From positions 17,443 through 81,442 of the forward strand of contig CAVSII010000013.1 of NCBI GenBank assembly GCA_963727955.1: DNA of 64,000 nt. The letters are read 5' to 3'. The number at the start of each line of letters is the position of its first letter. Positions within the stretch are counted from its first letter, which is position 1. Position numbers and translations under genes: made by a program. Positions 16,931 to 26,079 of the stretch are shown here, one piece after another. Below the pieces are notes generated by a model that saw nothing but the letters and a program-made list of their open reading frames with translations, searched no databases and had not been told where the DNA came from. The stretch is from Bog-756 sp963727955 (GTDB taxonomy: Bacteria > Actinomycetota > Acidimicrobiia > Acidimicrobiales > RAAP-2).

Positions 16931-17863
16931 TCAGGCCAGGATGGCGATGGTCGACACGACGGCATCGAAGAGGAAGTGGGCGGCGATCGACCGGTTCAAC
17001 CGGTGGTGCTTCTGGAACGAGCGGGTTACCAAGTAACCGAAGGGAATGGTGAGCAGGAAGCCGACGCCGTAGTAGACGTGGTAGCTGGTGCGCAGCGTGA
17101 GGCTCAGGACCAGGGTGCTGCGAGGCGTCCAGCCGAATTGGGTCAGCCGGGTGACCAGGTAGCCGTTGACCAGCACCTCCTCGGCGATGGCGGTGATGGC
17201 CGACATGGCCAGTCCCCAGATGACGTAGTAGTGGGGCACATGCCCGATGGACACCTTGTTGACCAATCCCGAGTTGCGGCCGACAACCGCCGTCAGGGCG
17301 ATGGCCACCGGAATCTCAGCGGCGAACGAGAGAGCGGCCAGTCCCAGACCGGGCCAGATGTCGAGCACAAGACTCGGATAGCCCAGCCCCAGGAAGCCCG
17401 GTGGTTGACCGGTCCTGGCCAGCAGGAGGAGGGCCAGGGGGACGAGGGCGGCAACCGACAGGTAGTCGAGGATGCCGACCACCAGATTGGTGACGGGGTG
17501 ACCGGCGACGATGACCGGAAAACGGGTCACCGTGCCCACCCCCGACACGTGCTGGACGAAGAGAATGACGGCCGCCGACACCGCAGGAACCAGGAAGGCG
17601 ACCATCACGAACCGCGACTCCCAGACGAGGTTCTGGCGATGGGGCCCGGGGGCCAGGACCGCAGGGACACGGGCGGCCTCTTCCTCCCAGTCGGCGGGGA
17701 CGGGCGGCGGTGGCGGAGGCGCCACGGGTTCTGTCCAGAACGACCAACCGACCGGCGCCGGCGGCCAATCCGACGGAGGCCGCCAGCCGGCCGGGGGTCT
17801 CCACCCCGGAGGGGGAAGGGGCCAGTTGGGCGGTGAGCGCCACACCCACTCGGCTTGTGGCAT
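16931..17863 (-). CDS. CPBP-family intramembrane protease-like protein with Pro/Trp-repeat N-terminus
   Basis: A 310-residue protein. Residues 1-50 are a cytoplasmic Pro/Trp-rich repeat (PPGWRPPAGWRPPSDWPP), and residues about 80-305 hold seven or eight membrane segments of the CPBP (CAAX protease/bacteriocin-processing) family. The motif 1 glutamates are present (AEEVLVNGYL), motif 2 reads SYHVYYG and motif 3 HFLFDAV. The usual Arg of EExxxR is Asn, so activity is uncertain. ATG at 17863 has AGGAG very close upstream; a longer frame would run into tRNA-Asn. Substrate and partner are unknown; protection from own peptide toxins and membrane-anchored regulator cleavage are known roles of relatives. 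Confidence 0.8.
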   Translation of the reverse strand: MPQAEWVWRSPPNWPLPPPGWRPPAGWRPPSDWPPAPVGWSFWTEPVAPPPPPPVPADWEEEAARVPAVLAPGPHRQNLVWESRFVMVAFLVPAVSAAVILFVQHVSGVGTVTRFPVIVAGHPVTNLVVGILDYLSVAALVPLALLLLARTGQPPGFLGLGYPSLVLDIWPGLGLAALSFAAEIPVAIALTAVVGRNSGLVNKVSIGHVPHYYVIWGLAMSAITAIAEEVLVNGYLVTRLTQFGWTPRSTLVLSLTLRTSYHVYYGVGFLLTIPFGYLVTRSFQKHHRLNRSIAAHFLFDAVVSTIAILA

Positions 17864-17980
17864 CGCTCCTGCGCCTTTCCGGAGTTGGCGTCCGTACCGG
17901 TTCGCCGTACTCCACCCGGTGACGCCGACCGGGGCACGGTCACCTCCAGGCAACCGCCGCCCCGGACCGACGGCGAAATG

Positions 17981-18053
17981 CTCCGGGGGAGAGACTCGAA
18001 CTCTCAACCTAGCGGTTAACAGCCGCTTGCTCTGCCGATTGAGCTACCCCGGA
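17981..18053 (-). tRNA. tRNA-Asn (anticodon GTT)
   Basis: The reverse complement is a 73-nt cloverleaf: acceptor TCCGGGG/CCCCGGA with discriminator G, D-arm GCTC..GAGC, anticodon stem AGCGG/CCGCT closing loop CTGTTAA, T-arm GAGAG-TTCGAGT-CTCTC. CCA is not encoded. Confidence 0.96.
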
Positions 18054-18164
18054 ATAGGGCTCCTCCGCTGCTCGGATGGCGGCGGGCGAAAGAGCAGACT
18101 ACCCCGTAGGTGCCTGCCGGAAGGCGGAAATGCACGGGCGGCGGGAGAAGGGCACAATGAACAG

Positions 18165-18470
18165 GTGAAGTTCCGCATCGGCACCGTCGTCGCCTTCCTG
18201 GTCGGTTACACGCTCGGCGCCCGAGCCGGCCGCCAGCGCTACCGGCAGATCGTGCAATTCGGCCAGGAACTGGGCCGGTCCGCCCCGGTGGCCGGCACCG
18301 TCACCCTGGTGGGGGACAAGTCCAAAGCGGTGGCCACACTGGGTGTCGAGCGGGTGAAGGACGTCATCGGCGTCCGACTGGGCTGGCGGGACGGGGACCA
18401 GGCGGCCGACGCCATCGCCCTCGACCTGGCCGAGGATCTGGCCAGCGCTCTCAACGGCCGCCGTCTCTGA
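18165..18470 (+). CDS. Small membrane-anchored protein
   Basis: A 101-residue protein starting with a hydrophobic stretch and a conserved glycine pattern (VKFRIGTVVAFLVGYTLGARAGRQRY) that resembles the YtxH-type N-termini of many small actinobacterial membrane proteins. The rest is cytoplasmic, with alternating charged helices. Function is unknown. GTG at 18165 fits the first residue of the anchor; CACAAT sits exactly 6 nt upstream and GGGAGAAGG further back, so either leaderless or led translation is possible. It converges on rpoD. Confidence 0.7.
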   Translation: MKFRIGTVVAFLVGYTLGARAGRQRYRQIVQFGQELGRSAPVAGTVTLVGDKSKAVATLGVERVKDVIGVRLGWRDGDQAADAIALDLAEDLASALNGRRL

Positions 18471-18556
18471 CCGGGGTCGCCACCCGAAGCGGCGGGGCAC
18501 AGGCTGCCGGCCGGCTCACCGCGGCAGGAGCGCCCGTGCTGGCTCCGATCGTCGCC

Positions 18557-20119
18557 TCAGGCCTCGTCGAGGTAGTCGCGCAGGAGTTGGGCGGACTCGG
18601 GCCGCCGCAGTTTGGCCAGGGTCTTCGCCTCAATCTGACGGATCCGCTCGCGGGTCACGCCGAAGGCCTTGCCCACCTCCTCCAGCGTGCGGATCTTGCC
18701 GTCCTCGAGGCCGAATCGCAATCGCACAACGTCCTGTTCCGCGGCGAGAGGTGGCCGAGCGCTTCACGTACGGCATCATCCAGCATCATCCGGGCGGCGG
18801 CGTCGTCGGGGACCACCGCTTCGCGGTCCTCGATCAGATCAGACAGGCTGAAGTCGTCCTCGTCACCCATGGGCTGTTCGAGCGAGACAGTGTCCTGGTT
18901 GATCCGCTGGATCTCGCGCACCCGTTCAATGCTGAAGTCGACCCGGCACGCCACTTCTTCGGCGCTGGGCTCCCGTCCGAGCTCCTGGAGCAGTTGACGC
19001 TGCGCCCACACCACCTTGTTGATCGTCTCCACCATGTGCACCGGGATCCGGATGGTGCGGGCCTGGTCGGCGATGGCCCTGGTGATGGCCTGGCGGATCC
19101 ACCAGGTGGCGTACGTCGAGAACTTGAAGCCCTTGGTGTGGTCGAACTTCTCGACCGCCCGCATGAGACCGAGGTTGCCTTCCTGGATGAGATCGAGAAA
19201 GGCCAGACCCCGGTTTCGGTAGCGCTTGGCGATGGAGACGACCAACCGCAGGTTGGCTTCGATCAATGCCTCCTTGGCCGCTTGACCGCGCCGGACCAGA
19301 AGCCGATCGGCGGTCCTGTCCGGGTACGCCCCACCCTCGCCCCGGTCGTGGGCGGCCAGCCGCCCGGACGCCTCGTTGCCGGCCAGGATCCGTTCGGCCA
19401 GCTCCACCTCGAGCGAGGCGTCGAGCAGCTTCACCTTGCCGATCTCCTTGAGGTACATGTGTACCGGGTCGGCGGCCGAGCCCCTGAAGCCGTCAGCTGT
19501 CGGCATAACCGTCGCTGGCGGTCGAGCGACGAGGTGCGCGCTCCCGGCGGACGGGCGATCGGGCCGGGGCCGCACCCTTCCCCTCCGGATGCTCGAGGGC
19601 GGTCCCCCCCGACGGACGGGGCGCCCCCCGGCCGGTCTCCAGAGCGACGATGCGGGCCGGCGGCGGTCCGATGGCGTCGGGTGCTGCGGGAGATACTTCG
19701 ACCACCTCGGCCAACGGACCCGATGCGTCGCCCAGGGTGGTCGGCACCACCGGTACCACTGTCGTCTCACCGGTGTCGTAGGTGAACTCGATTCCGCCGG
19801 CCCGGATCCTGCGCACGACTTCGGTGATGAGGTCTTCGTTGAGCTCAACGGTACGCAGTACGGTGACCACGTCGTCCTGGGTCAGACCGCCGCGCGCCCG
19901 TCCCCGACGCATGAGAGCCTCGAACTGATCGGTCGGCACCACGTCCAGCACACCACCGACCATCGGCGTCGTCGACGTCGTTGTCGAACCGGTTGTCGAT
20001 GTCGACGTGGCGGTGGAGGGTGAGGCTGGGGTGGTCGGCGCAGTCACGTCGAAGGGGTCGGGAACAGGCGTGGACTCGGGCACGACCGACAATGTGGATG
20101 GCACCTGTTTGGCCGTCAT
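18557..20119 (-). CDS. rpoD: Primary RNA polymerase sigma factor RpoD (SigA), frameshifted at two positions
   Basis: The housekeeping sigma-70 factor, about 520 residues after repair. Frame one (20119-19496) has region 1.1 (GLTQDDVVTVLRTVELNEDL). Frame two carries region 1.2 (DPVHMYLKEIG), region 2 (RYRNRGLAFLDLIQEGN, FSTYATWWIRQAITRAI) and region 3 (ELGREPSAEEVA). Frame three has region 4 (RLRFGLEDGKIRTLEEVG, VTRERIRQIEAKTLAKL) ending LRDYLDEA. An extra base at about 19495 creates a TGA between frames one and two. One missing C at 18739-18741 shifts out the -35-binding helix. The gene is essential, so errors in the sequence are the likeliest cause. Its ATG overlaps the dnaG stop (ATGA), giving the classic dnaG-rpoD unit. 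Confidence 0.9.
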
Positions 20120-22038
20120 GAGGTGCGCGCCGTCTCAGTCGTCTGTGCCCTCACCACTAGCCAGGCTACCAACCGCGCCGTGGCCGCTGCCGCGGCACTC
20201 GGATCGTCCAGTTCCTGGACCCAGGCGGCGGCCGCAGCGGCCTCCTCCACAGCGGACGGCGAAGTGCGGGCCTCCCCTGTGACCTGGCGTAACTGGCGAC
20301 GGGCTGCGTCACGGACCAGTTGGAGGACCACTTCGTCGACCTCGCCCCGCGGCTCCTCCACTGCCAGGCGGACCAGGAGGGCCCGTACCTCGGCCGGTGC
20401 GCTGTCGGCCGCTTCGTGCAGATTGCCTCCGGCGTCGATGATCGTCTGGAAGGTGATCCGCTGCAGATCGTCGGAGAAAAGGGCGGGCTCGAGCCGTCCT
20501 TCGACGTCGGCCCGCCGGTGGATGACCAGCCGTAGGGCCTCGAGGCCGGGGCGGAACTCGGCGGTCTGTCCACCGTCACGCCCGGGCCTTCCGTTGGTCC
20601 CCTCGGCCAGGAGACCGGCCACGCCTCCCCCGTCGAAGTCGTCGGCTCCGTCATCCTCCGGGTCGCGAACCCACGGATCGCCGCCACCAGAAGCCGAGCC
20701 CTGCTCCGCCCGCCGCCGGCCCGATGCCGTCACCGGCCGACGGGTCTGGGGTCCCCCGGCAGCACGAAGCTGGTCGAGGCGTTCGCGCAGCAGCAGCGGC
20801 TCGAGTCGGCACCGCTCGGCCACCTGCATGAGGTACTGGTCGCGCACCAGATTGTCGGGGTGCTCGGCCACCGCAGCCAGGGCGTTGTCGGCCGCCCGGG
20901 CCCGCCCCTCGGGTGTCGACAGGTCGGCCCCGTCCAGGATCCGGGTCAGCCGGAACTGGAGGAAAGGTTTGGCATTCTCCACGGCCGACCGAAGAGCATC
21001 GGGCTCGCTGCGGGCCAGGTCGCCGGGATCGGAGCCGGGGGGCAGGTCGGCCACGGCCACATCGATCTCGAAACGTCGCTCCCACTCGTAGAAGCGGCCG
21101 GCCGCCGACTGGCCGGCACCGTCAGCGTCGAAGGCCAGCACCACCCGCGAGGCGAAGCTGCGCAGGCGGACCACGTGCTCCTCGCCCAGGGCCGTCCCGC
21201 AGGTGGCCACGGCGCGCTCGATACCCGCCTCGAACATGCCGATGACGTCGGTGTAGCCCTCGCACACCACCACCTCGTCCGAGGCGATGATGTCCTGCTT
21301 GGCCCAGTTGAGGGCGTACAAGGTCCGCCGTTTGGAGTAGATGGGTGACTCGACCGAGTTCTTGTACTTGGCCGGATCCGCACTTCCGGGAAGTACCCGG
21401 CCGCCCAGGGCCACCGGGTGACCGGAGGGGTCGCAGATGGGGAACAGGATCCGGGCCCGGAAGGAGTCCTGCAGCCGCCCCCGCCGGTTGACGAAGCCGA
21501 GGCCGGCGCCCTCGGCGATCTCCTTCTTCAGCCCCAGTCCCAGACAGAGGGCGTCCCATTGGTCGGGCGCCCATCCCAGCCGGAAGCGGCGCACCACCTC
21601 GCTCTCGTAACCCCGGCTGCGAAGGTAGTCACGGGCCACACCGGCGTCGGGAGCCGTCAGCAGACGCTGGTGGTACCACTCGGTGGCCTCCTCCATGGCG
21701 TCGAGGAAGATCTTGCGCCTCTGGCTGTCGCGGCCGGATGCGGCATCCTCGTGGATGGTGATGCCGGCCTTGTCGGCCAGGCGCCGGACGGCGTCCACGA
21801 AATCGAGGTGCTCGACGGCCCGTACGAAGCTGATGGCGTCGCCCTTGGCATGGCAGCCGAAGCAGTAGTAGAAGCCCTCCTCGGCGTTGACACTGAACGA
21901 GGGTGTCTTCTCCCCGTGAAAAGGACACAGGCCCACCCATCGGCGGCCCTGACGTTTGAGCGCAGCCTGCTCCCCGATGAGGGCCACGATGTCCGTGGCC
22001 GCCCTGACCCGGGCGACGTCCTCGTCGGGAATCCCCAT
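20116..22038 (-). CDS. dnaG: DNA primase
   Basis: A 640-residue replicative primase that makes RNA primers for DnaB-coupled synthesis. The zinc-binding CHC2 domain is at residues 1-100 (CPFHGEKTPSF, YYCFGCHAKGD), the catalytic core at 120-250, the TOPRIM metal site at about 260-340 (VVCEGYTDVIGM, AFDADGAGQSA). The C-terminal helicase-interacting part follows a low-complexity Gly/Asp linker near 450-490. ATG at 22038 gives the conserved start GIPDEDVARVRAATDIV. It lies between ppdK (47 bp upstream) and rpoD (4-bp overlap) and is probably co-transcribed with both. Confidence 0.97.
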   Translation of the reverse strand: MGIPDEDVARVRAATDIVALIGEQAALKRQGRRWVGLCPFHGEKTPSFSVNAEEGFYYCFGCHAKGDAISFVRAVEHLDFVDAVRRLADKAGITIHEDAASGRDSQRRKIFLDAMEEATEWYHQRLLTAPDAGVARDYLRSRGYESEVVRRFRLGWAPDQWDALCLGLGLKKEIAEGAGLGFVNRRGRLQDSFRARILFPICDPSGHPVALGGRVLPGSADPAKYKNSVESPIYSKRRTLYALNWAKQDIIASDEVVVCEGYTDVIGMFEAGIERAVATCGTALGEEHVVRLRSFASRVVLAFDADGAGQSAAGRFYEWERRFEIDVAVADLPPGSDPGDLARSEPDALRSAVENAKPFLQFRLTRILDGADLSTPEGRARAADNALAAVAEHPDNLVRDQYLMQVAERCRLEPLLLRERLDQLRAAGGPQTRRPVTASGRRRAEQGSASGGGDPWVRDPEDDGADDFDGGGVAGLLAEGTNGRPGRDGGQTAEFRPGLEALRLVIHRRADVEGRLEPALFSDDLQRITFQTIIDAGGNLHEAADSAPAEVRALLVRLAVEEPRGEVDEVVLQLVRDAARRQLRQVTGEARTSPSAVEEAAAAAAWVQELDDPSAAAAATARLVAWLVVRAQTTETARTS

Positions 22039-22084
22039 GGGAGACGACGGTACCGCGTGGGGGAGGTCGGTCGTCCGGCGCAGG

Positions 22085-24974
22085 CTACCGGCGCGCCGCT
22101 CCCGCCTTGGCCTTCTTCACCGACCTGACCTTCTTCGATGGCCTGGCTGCCTTCGAGGCCTTGGCCGCCCGGGATGCCCTGGCTGCCTTGGAGGCCTTGG
22201 CCGCCGTGGCGGCCTTCCCTGCCTTCGATGACCTGGCTGCCTTCGATGACCGTGGCTGCCTTCGAGGCCTTGGCTGCCGTGGAGGCCCGCGGTCGGCGAG
22301 CGCCGGGGTCGGCCAGCACCGCCTGGGCGGCGGCCAGCCGGGCGATGGGCACCCGGAAGGGGGAGCAGCTCACGTAGTCGAGCCCGGCGGCGAAGAAGGT
22401 GGCGATGGAGTCGGGGTCACCACCGTGCTCGCCGCACACCCCGACCTTGAGGGAGGGCCGGGTGGCGCGGCCCCGGGCCACTCCCAACCGGACCAGCTCG
22501 CCGACGCCGTCGGGGTCGACCACCTCGAACGGGTTCCTCTTCAACAGACCGAGCTCGAGGTAGGACGCCATCATCCGCCCCTCGACGTCGTCACGACTGA
22601 AGCCGAAGGTCATCTGGGTGAGGTCGTTGGTCCCAAAGGAGAAGAAGTCAGCCTCTTCGGCGATCTCGCCGGCCACCAGGGCGGCCCGTGGGGTCTCGAT
22701 CATCGTGCCGATGAGGACCTCCAGCGAGCCGGTGGCTGTCCGGCCTTTGCCGGCCGGCGGGCGGGTGGTACCGATCGATGCCCCCGCCTCCGCCTCGGCG
22801 ATGGCCGCCTCCACCCATGACCGGGCCAGAGCCAGCTCTTCGCGGGTCACAGTCAGGGGGATCATGATCTCTACGATCGGGTGCCCACCGGTGGCCACCC
22901 GGTCCAATGCGGCCTCCATGAGGGCACGCACCTGCATGGCGTAGAGGCCCGGCTTGATCACGCCCAACCGCACACCGCGTGTGCCCAACATGGGGTTGAC
23001 CTCGTGCCACGCCCGGGCCGCCTCGTACAGGCGGGCCTCTTCGTCCGACAGGCCGACGGTGGCTTCCTTGATGGCCAGCTCCTCGGTGTCGGGGAGGAAT
23101 TCGTGGAGCGGGGGGTCGAGCAGCCGGATGGTGACCGGCAGATCGTCCATGGCCTCGAGGATGTCCTCGAAATCGGCCCGCTGGGCGACCCGCAGCGCTT
23201 CGAGCGCCTCCTCCTCCTCGGTCGGGGTGGCGGCCAGGATCATCCGACGCACGATGGGTAGGCGGTCCTCGGCCAGGAACATGTGCTCGGTGCGGCACAA
23301 ACCGATGCCCTCGGCTCCGTGCCTGCGGGCGTTGGCTGCGTCAGGACCGTTGTCGGCATTGGCCCGCACACCGAGGTACCCGGCCCGGATCTCGTCGGCC
23401 CACCCGAGGACCGTGTCGAACTCCGGGGGCGTCTGACCCACCGACACCGGAACCTGCCCCAGAACCACGATCCCGTTGGTGCCGTCCAACGAGATCCACT
23501 CCCCTTCACTCACTACGACGTCACCCACCGCGAAGGAGTCGGGGCCGACCCGCACGGCCTCGGCGCCGACCACGGCCGGCTTCCCCCATCCACGGGCCAC
23601 GACAGCAGCGTGGCTGACCAGCCCACCGCGGGCGGTGAGTATCCCCTCGGCGGCCAACATGCCGTGCACGTCGTCGGGCGAGGTCTCGCTCCGCACCAGC
23701 ACCACTTTCTCGCCCCGCTCGGCGGCCGCCTGGGCGTCATCGGCAGTGAGGTAGACACGGCCGACGGCTGCACCCGGCGAAGCCCCCAGACCACGGGTCA
23801 GCACCTCGTACCCCGACCCGGCGAACTGGGGGTGGAGGACCTGCTCCAAGTGTTCGCCGGTGATCCGGCCCACCGCCTCCTCCTTGCTCAAGCGGATGGC
23901 CCGCTCCCCCACCATGTCCACTGCCATCTTGAGAGCGGCCCGGCCGGTGCGCTTCCCGACCCGGGTCTGGAGCATCCACAGCTTCCCCTGCTCGATGGTG
24001 AACTCGGTGTCACACATGTCCCGGTAGTGGCTCTCGAGCCGGGCGAAGATGGACAGCAGCTCCTTGTGGATCTTCGGGAACCTGTCGCGCAGGGCGGACA
24101 GGGGTTCGGTATTGCGGATGCCGGCGACCACGTCCTCGCCCTGGGCGTTGATCAAGAAGTCGCCGTACTCGCCCGAGTCGCCGGTGGCCGGATCGCGGGT
24201 GAAGCCAACCCCGGTACCCGAGTTGTCGTCGCGATTCCCGAACACCATGGCCTGTACGTTGACCGCCGTTCCCAGGTCGTGGGCGATCTTCTCGCGCACC
24301 CGGTAGGCGACCGCCCGCGGTCCGTTCCACGAGGCGAAGACAGCCTCGATGGCCCCGCGCAGCTGGTCGTCCGGATCCTGGGGGAAGGGGTGGCCGGTGT
24401 GACGCTCGACGATCTGCTGGTAGGCATCGACCAGGTAGCGGAGCAGCTCGACGGGAACACCGGCATCGGAGTCGGTGCCCGCCAGTTCCTTGGCCGCCTC
24501 CAGGAGGGAGTCGAACTCCTCGCCGGGGATACCGAGCACGATGCGCCCGTACATGGCCACGAACCGCCGGTAGGAGTCGAGTGCGAACCGCTCATCGTCG
24601 GTCTGCTTGGCCAGCCCCTCCACCGACTGGTCGTTGAGCCCGAGGTTGAGGACCGTGTCCATCATGCCCGGCATGGAGAACTTGGCTCCCGAGCGCACGG
24701 AAACCAGCAGCGGGTCACTCGGATCCCCGATGCGCTTCCCCATCCTCCGCTCGAGCCGGGCCCGGGCGTTGGCCACCTCCTTGGTCAGGCCGGCCGGCCA
24801 TCCGCTCTCCATGTAGTCGCGACAGGCGGTGGCGGCGATGGTGAAGCCCGGAGGGACGGGCAGATCGAGAACTGACGTCATTTCGGCCAGGTTGGCGCCT
24901 TTGCCACCGAGAAGATCCTTCATTTCCATGGGGGGCTTGCGGTGCTTGTGGTCGAAGTCGAAGACGTACGGCAT
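22085..24974 (-). CDS. ppdK: Pyruvate, phosphate dikinase with Lys/Ala-rich tail (tail frameshifted)
   Basis: Interconverts pyruvate, ATP and Pi with PEP, AMP and PPi, serving gluconeogenesis or PPi-driven glycolysis. The N-terminal ATP-grasp domain starts GGKGANLAEM, the phosphoryl-carrier His is in TARGGLVSHAAVVARG, and the C-terminal PEP/pyruvate barrel has GLCRTEHMF and the catalytic Cys in GVCGEHGGDP. After DPGARRPRAS comes a Lys/Ala repeat tail. As read, one extra base at 22252 throws the tail out of frame and extends the protein to 21657 inside dnaG. Removing it gives the tail SSKAAR..AAKASKAARPSKKVRSVKKAKAGAARR-type sequence and a stop at 22085, 47 bp before dnaG, with a normal length of about 962. 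Confidence 0.93.
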
Positions 24975-25419
24975 GAGGAAGGGTGCTCCTGAGTGGATTC
25001 GGGGGTGATCGTTCCGTGCCGCCCGCTCGGGGGCACGGACGGCGACGACACCTCAGACTACCTGGCCGGCAAGGGACGGGATTGGCTGACCGCCGTCACA
25101 CCGTCATCCCCGCCCTCGCCACCTCGCCGGTCGAGGGCTCCCGATCGGTCCGGCCCCCAGCTCGGCCGGTCGTCTCTCGGTGGACCAGGGCACCGTCCAC
25201 GGGGCGGCGCCGTCGGTCCACGGCGGTCAGGGCCAGTGCGGCCAGCACCAGGACCACGCCCCCACATCAAGCACCAGGCTGACGCCCAGTCCGGTGGAGG
25301 CCAGCTCGAGGGATCGGATAGAGGAGACGGCGCGCCATGCCGGACGCGCCGATGTTCTGCGTGAGTTGATCGACGGGGCGACGGGTAGATAGGCGGCGTG
25401 CAGGGGTGTGACCCAACGG
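24975..25419. other. Intergenic stretch, 445 bp, no convincing gene
   Basis: Upstream of ppdK; it should hold the ppdK promoter, but I see no clear -35/-10 pair. On the minus strand, 25310 to 25080 encodes, in two adjoining frames, SLELASTGLGVSLVLDVG and VVLVLAALALTAVDRRRR followed by a hydrophilic tail. This resembles the end of a small membrane protein with one base missing from the G run near 25258, but it has no start codon, so it is not called as a gene. Confidence 0.4.
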
Positions 25420-25818
25420 TTAATTGCAGTTGGCAGTCAGCGCAACCGTCGAGGTCGCACCTGCCGTGATTACGACCGGTTGCTGTTTGGGGGTAGGTCC
25501 CGAAATCGAATAGGTGCCGGCCGGCTCGCTAAAGCTGAAGATCTGGTCAGTGACCGGATCGCCGGCGGCCTGCGTGTCAAGCACCCTCCTCGTCGAGACC
25601 ACCGTCGATCCTTGGCGCAGAATCACGTTGATCTCCCAAGCGTGCGAACTCTTATAAGTGCTGAGTCGGATGCACGGCGAAGCGGTGCCTTTCAGTACCC
25701 CCGTCGCAGGGCCACTACTGCAGGCACAAAACAGGACACTGACGGCAAGGGCAGCGAGCACGGTCAGTCGCCGCCCATAAGCGTCCGCAATTGAGCGGCC
25801 CCGGTGACGTTCAGCCAT
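25420..25818 (-). CDS. Small lipoprotein of unknown function
   Basis: A 132-residue predicted lipoprotein: basic N-terminus (RHRGRSIADAYGRR), hydrophobic core, and lipobox LFCAC near residue 33, so the mature part would be anchored on the outer membrane face side of the plasma membrane. The mature domain is strand-rich, about 100 residues, with Cys pairs at both ends (ASPCIRLS and LTANCN) that could form a disulphide. No family recognised. GGAGAG lies 2-7 nt before ATG 25818, supporting the start. Base composition here is less GC-rich than in neighbours, which suggests an accessory gene. Confidence 0.72.
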   Translation of the reverse strand: MAERHRGRSIADAYGRRLTVLAALAVSVLFCACSSGPATGVLKGTASPCIRLSTYKSSHAWEINVILRQGSTVVSTRRVLDTQAAGDPVTDQIFSFSEPAGTYSISGPTPKQQPVVITAGATSTVALTANCN

Positions 25819-26079
25819 TGCTCTCCAACGATCTCCCCATGTGCATCGATCTCCTCATGTGCCCACTATGACCCACCGGGTCTCCAAAGGTTTAATCGGA
25901 AGTGAGAGGACGGACTGTCCGACGGAAAGACGGTCGGAGACCCCGCAAGGAGATCGCTGCAAAATGGGGCTTCTCACAACAGGTGGTAGCACGGATCGTG
26001 AACTGTGCGGCCCCGTCGACCGCCACCGGGCGGTAACGGTCTTCCGCCTCGGGAGCACCTGCCGGGCGTGATTCCCGGT

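Noticed and set aside
18739..18741. Programmed ribosomal frameshift in rpoD
   Set aside because: No slippery heptamer or downstream structure is evident, rpoD is not known to use one, and similar indels occur in unrelated genes of the window.
21657..22084. Extension of PPDK through the start of dnaG as a fusion protein
   Set aside because: The extension is low-complexity in the wrong frame of dnaG; deleting one base at 22252 gives a normal tail and stop before dnaG.
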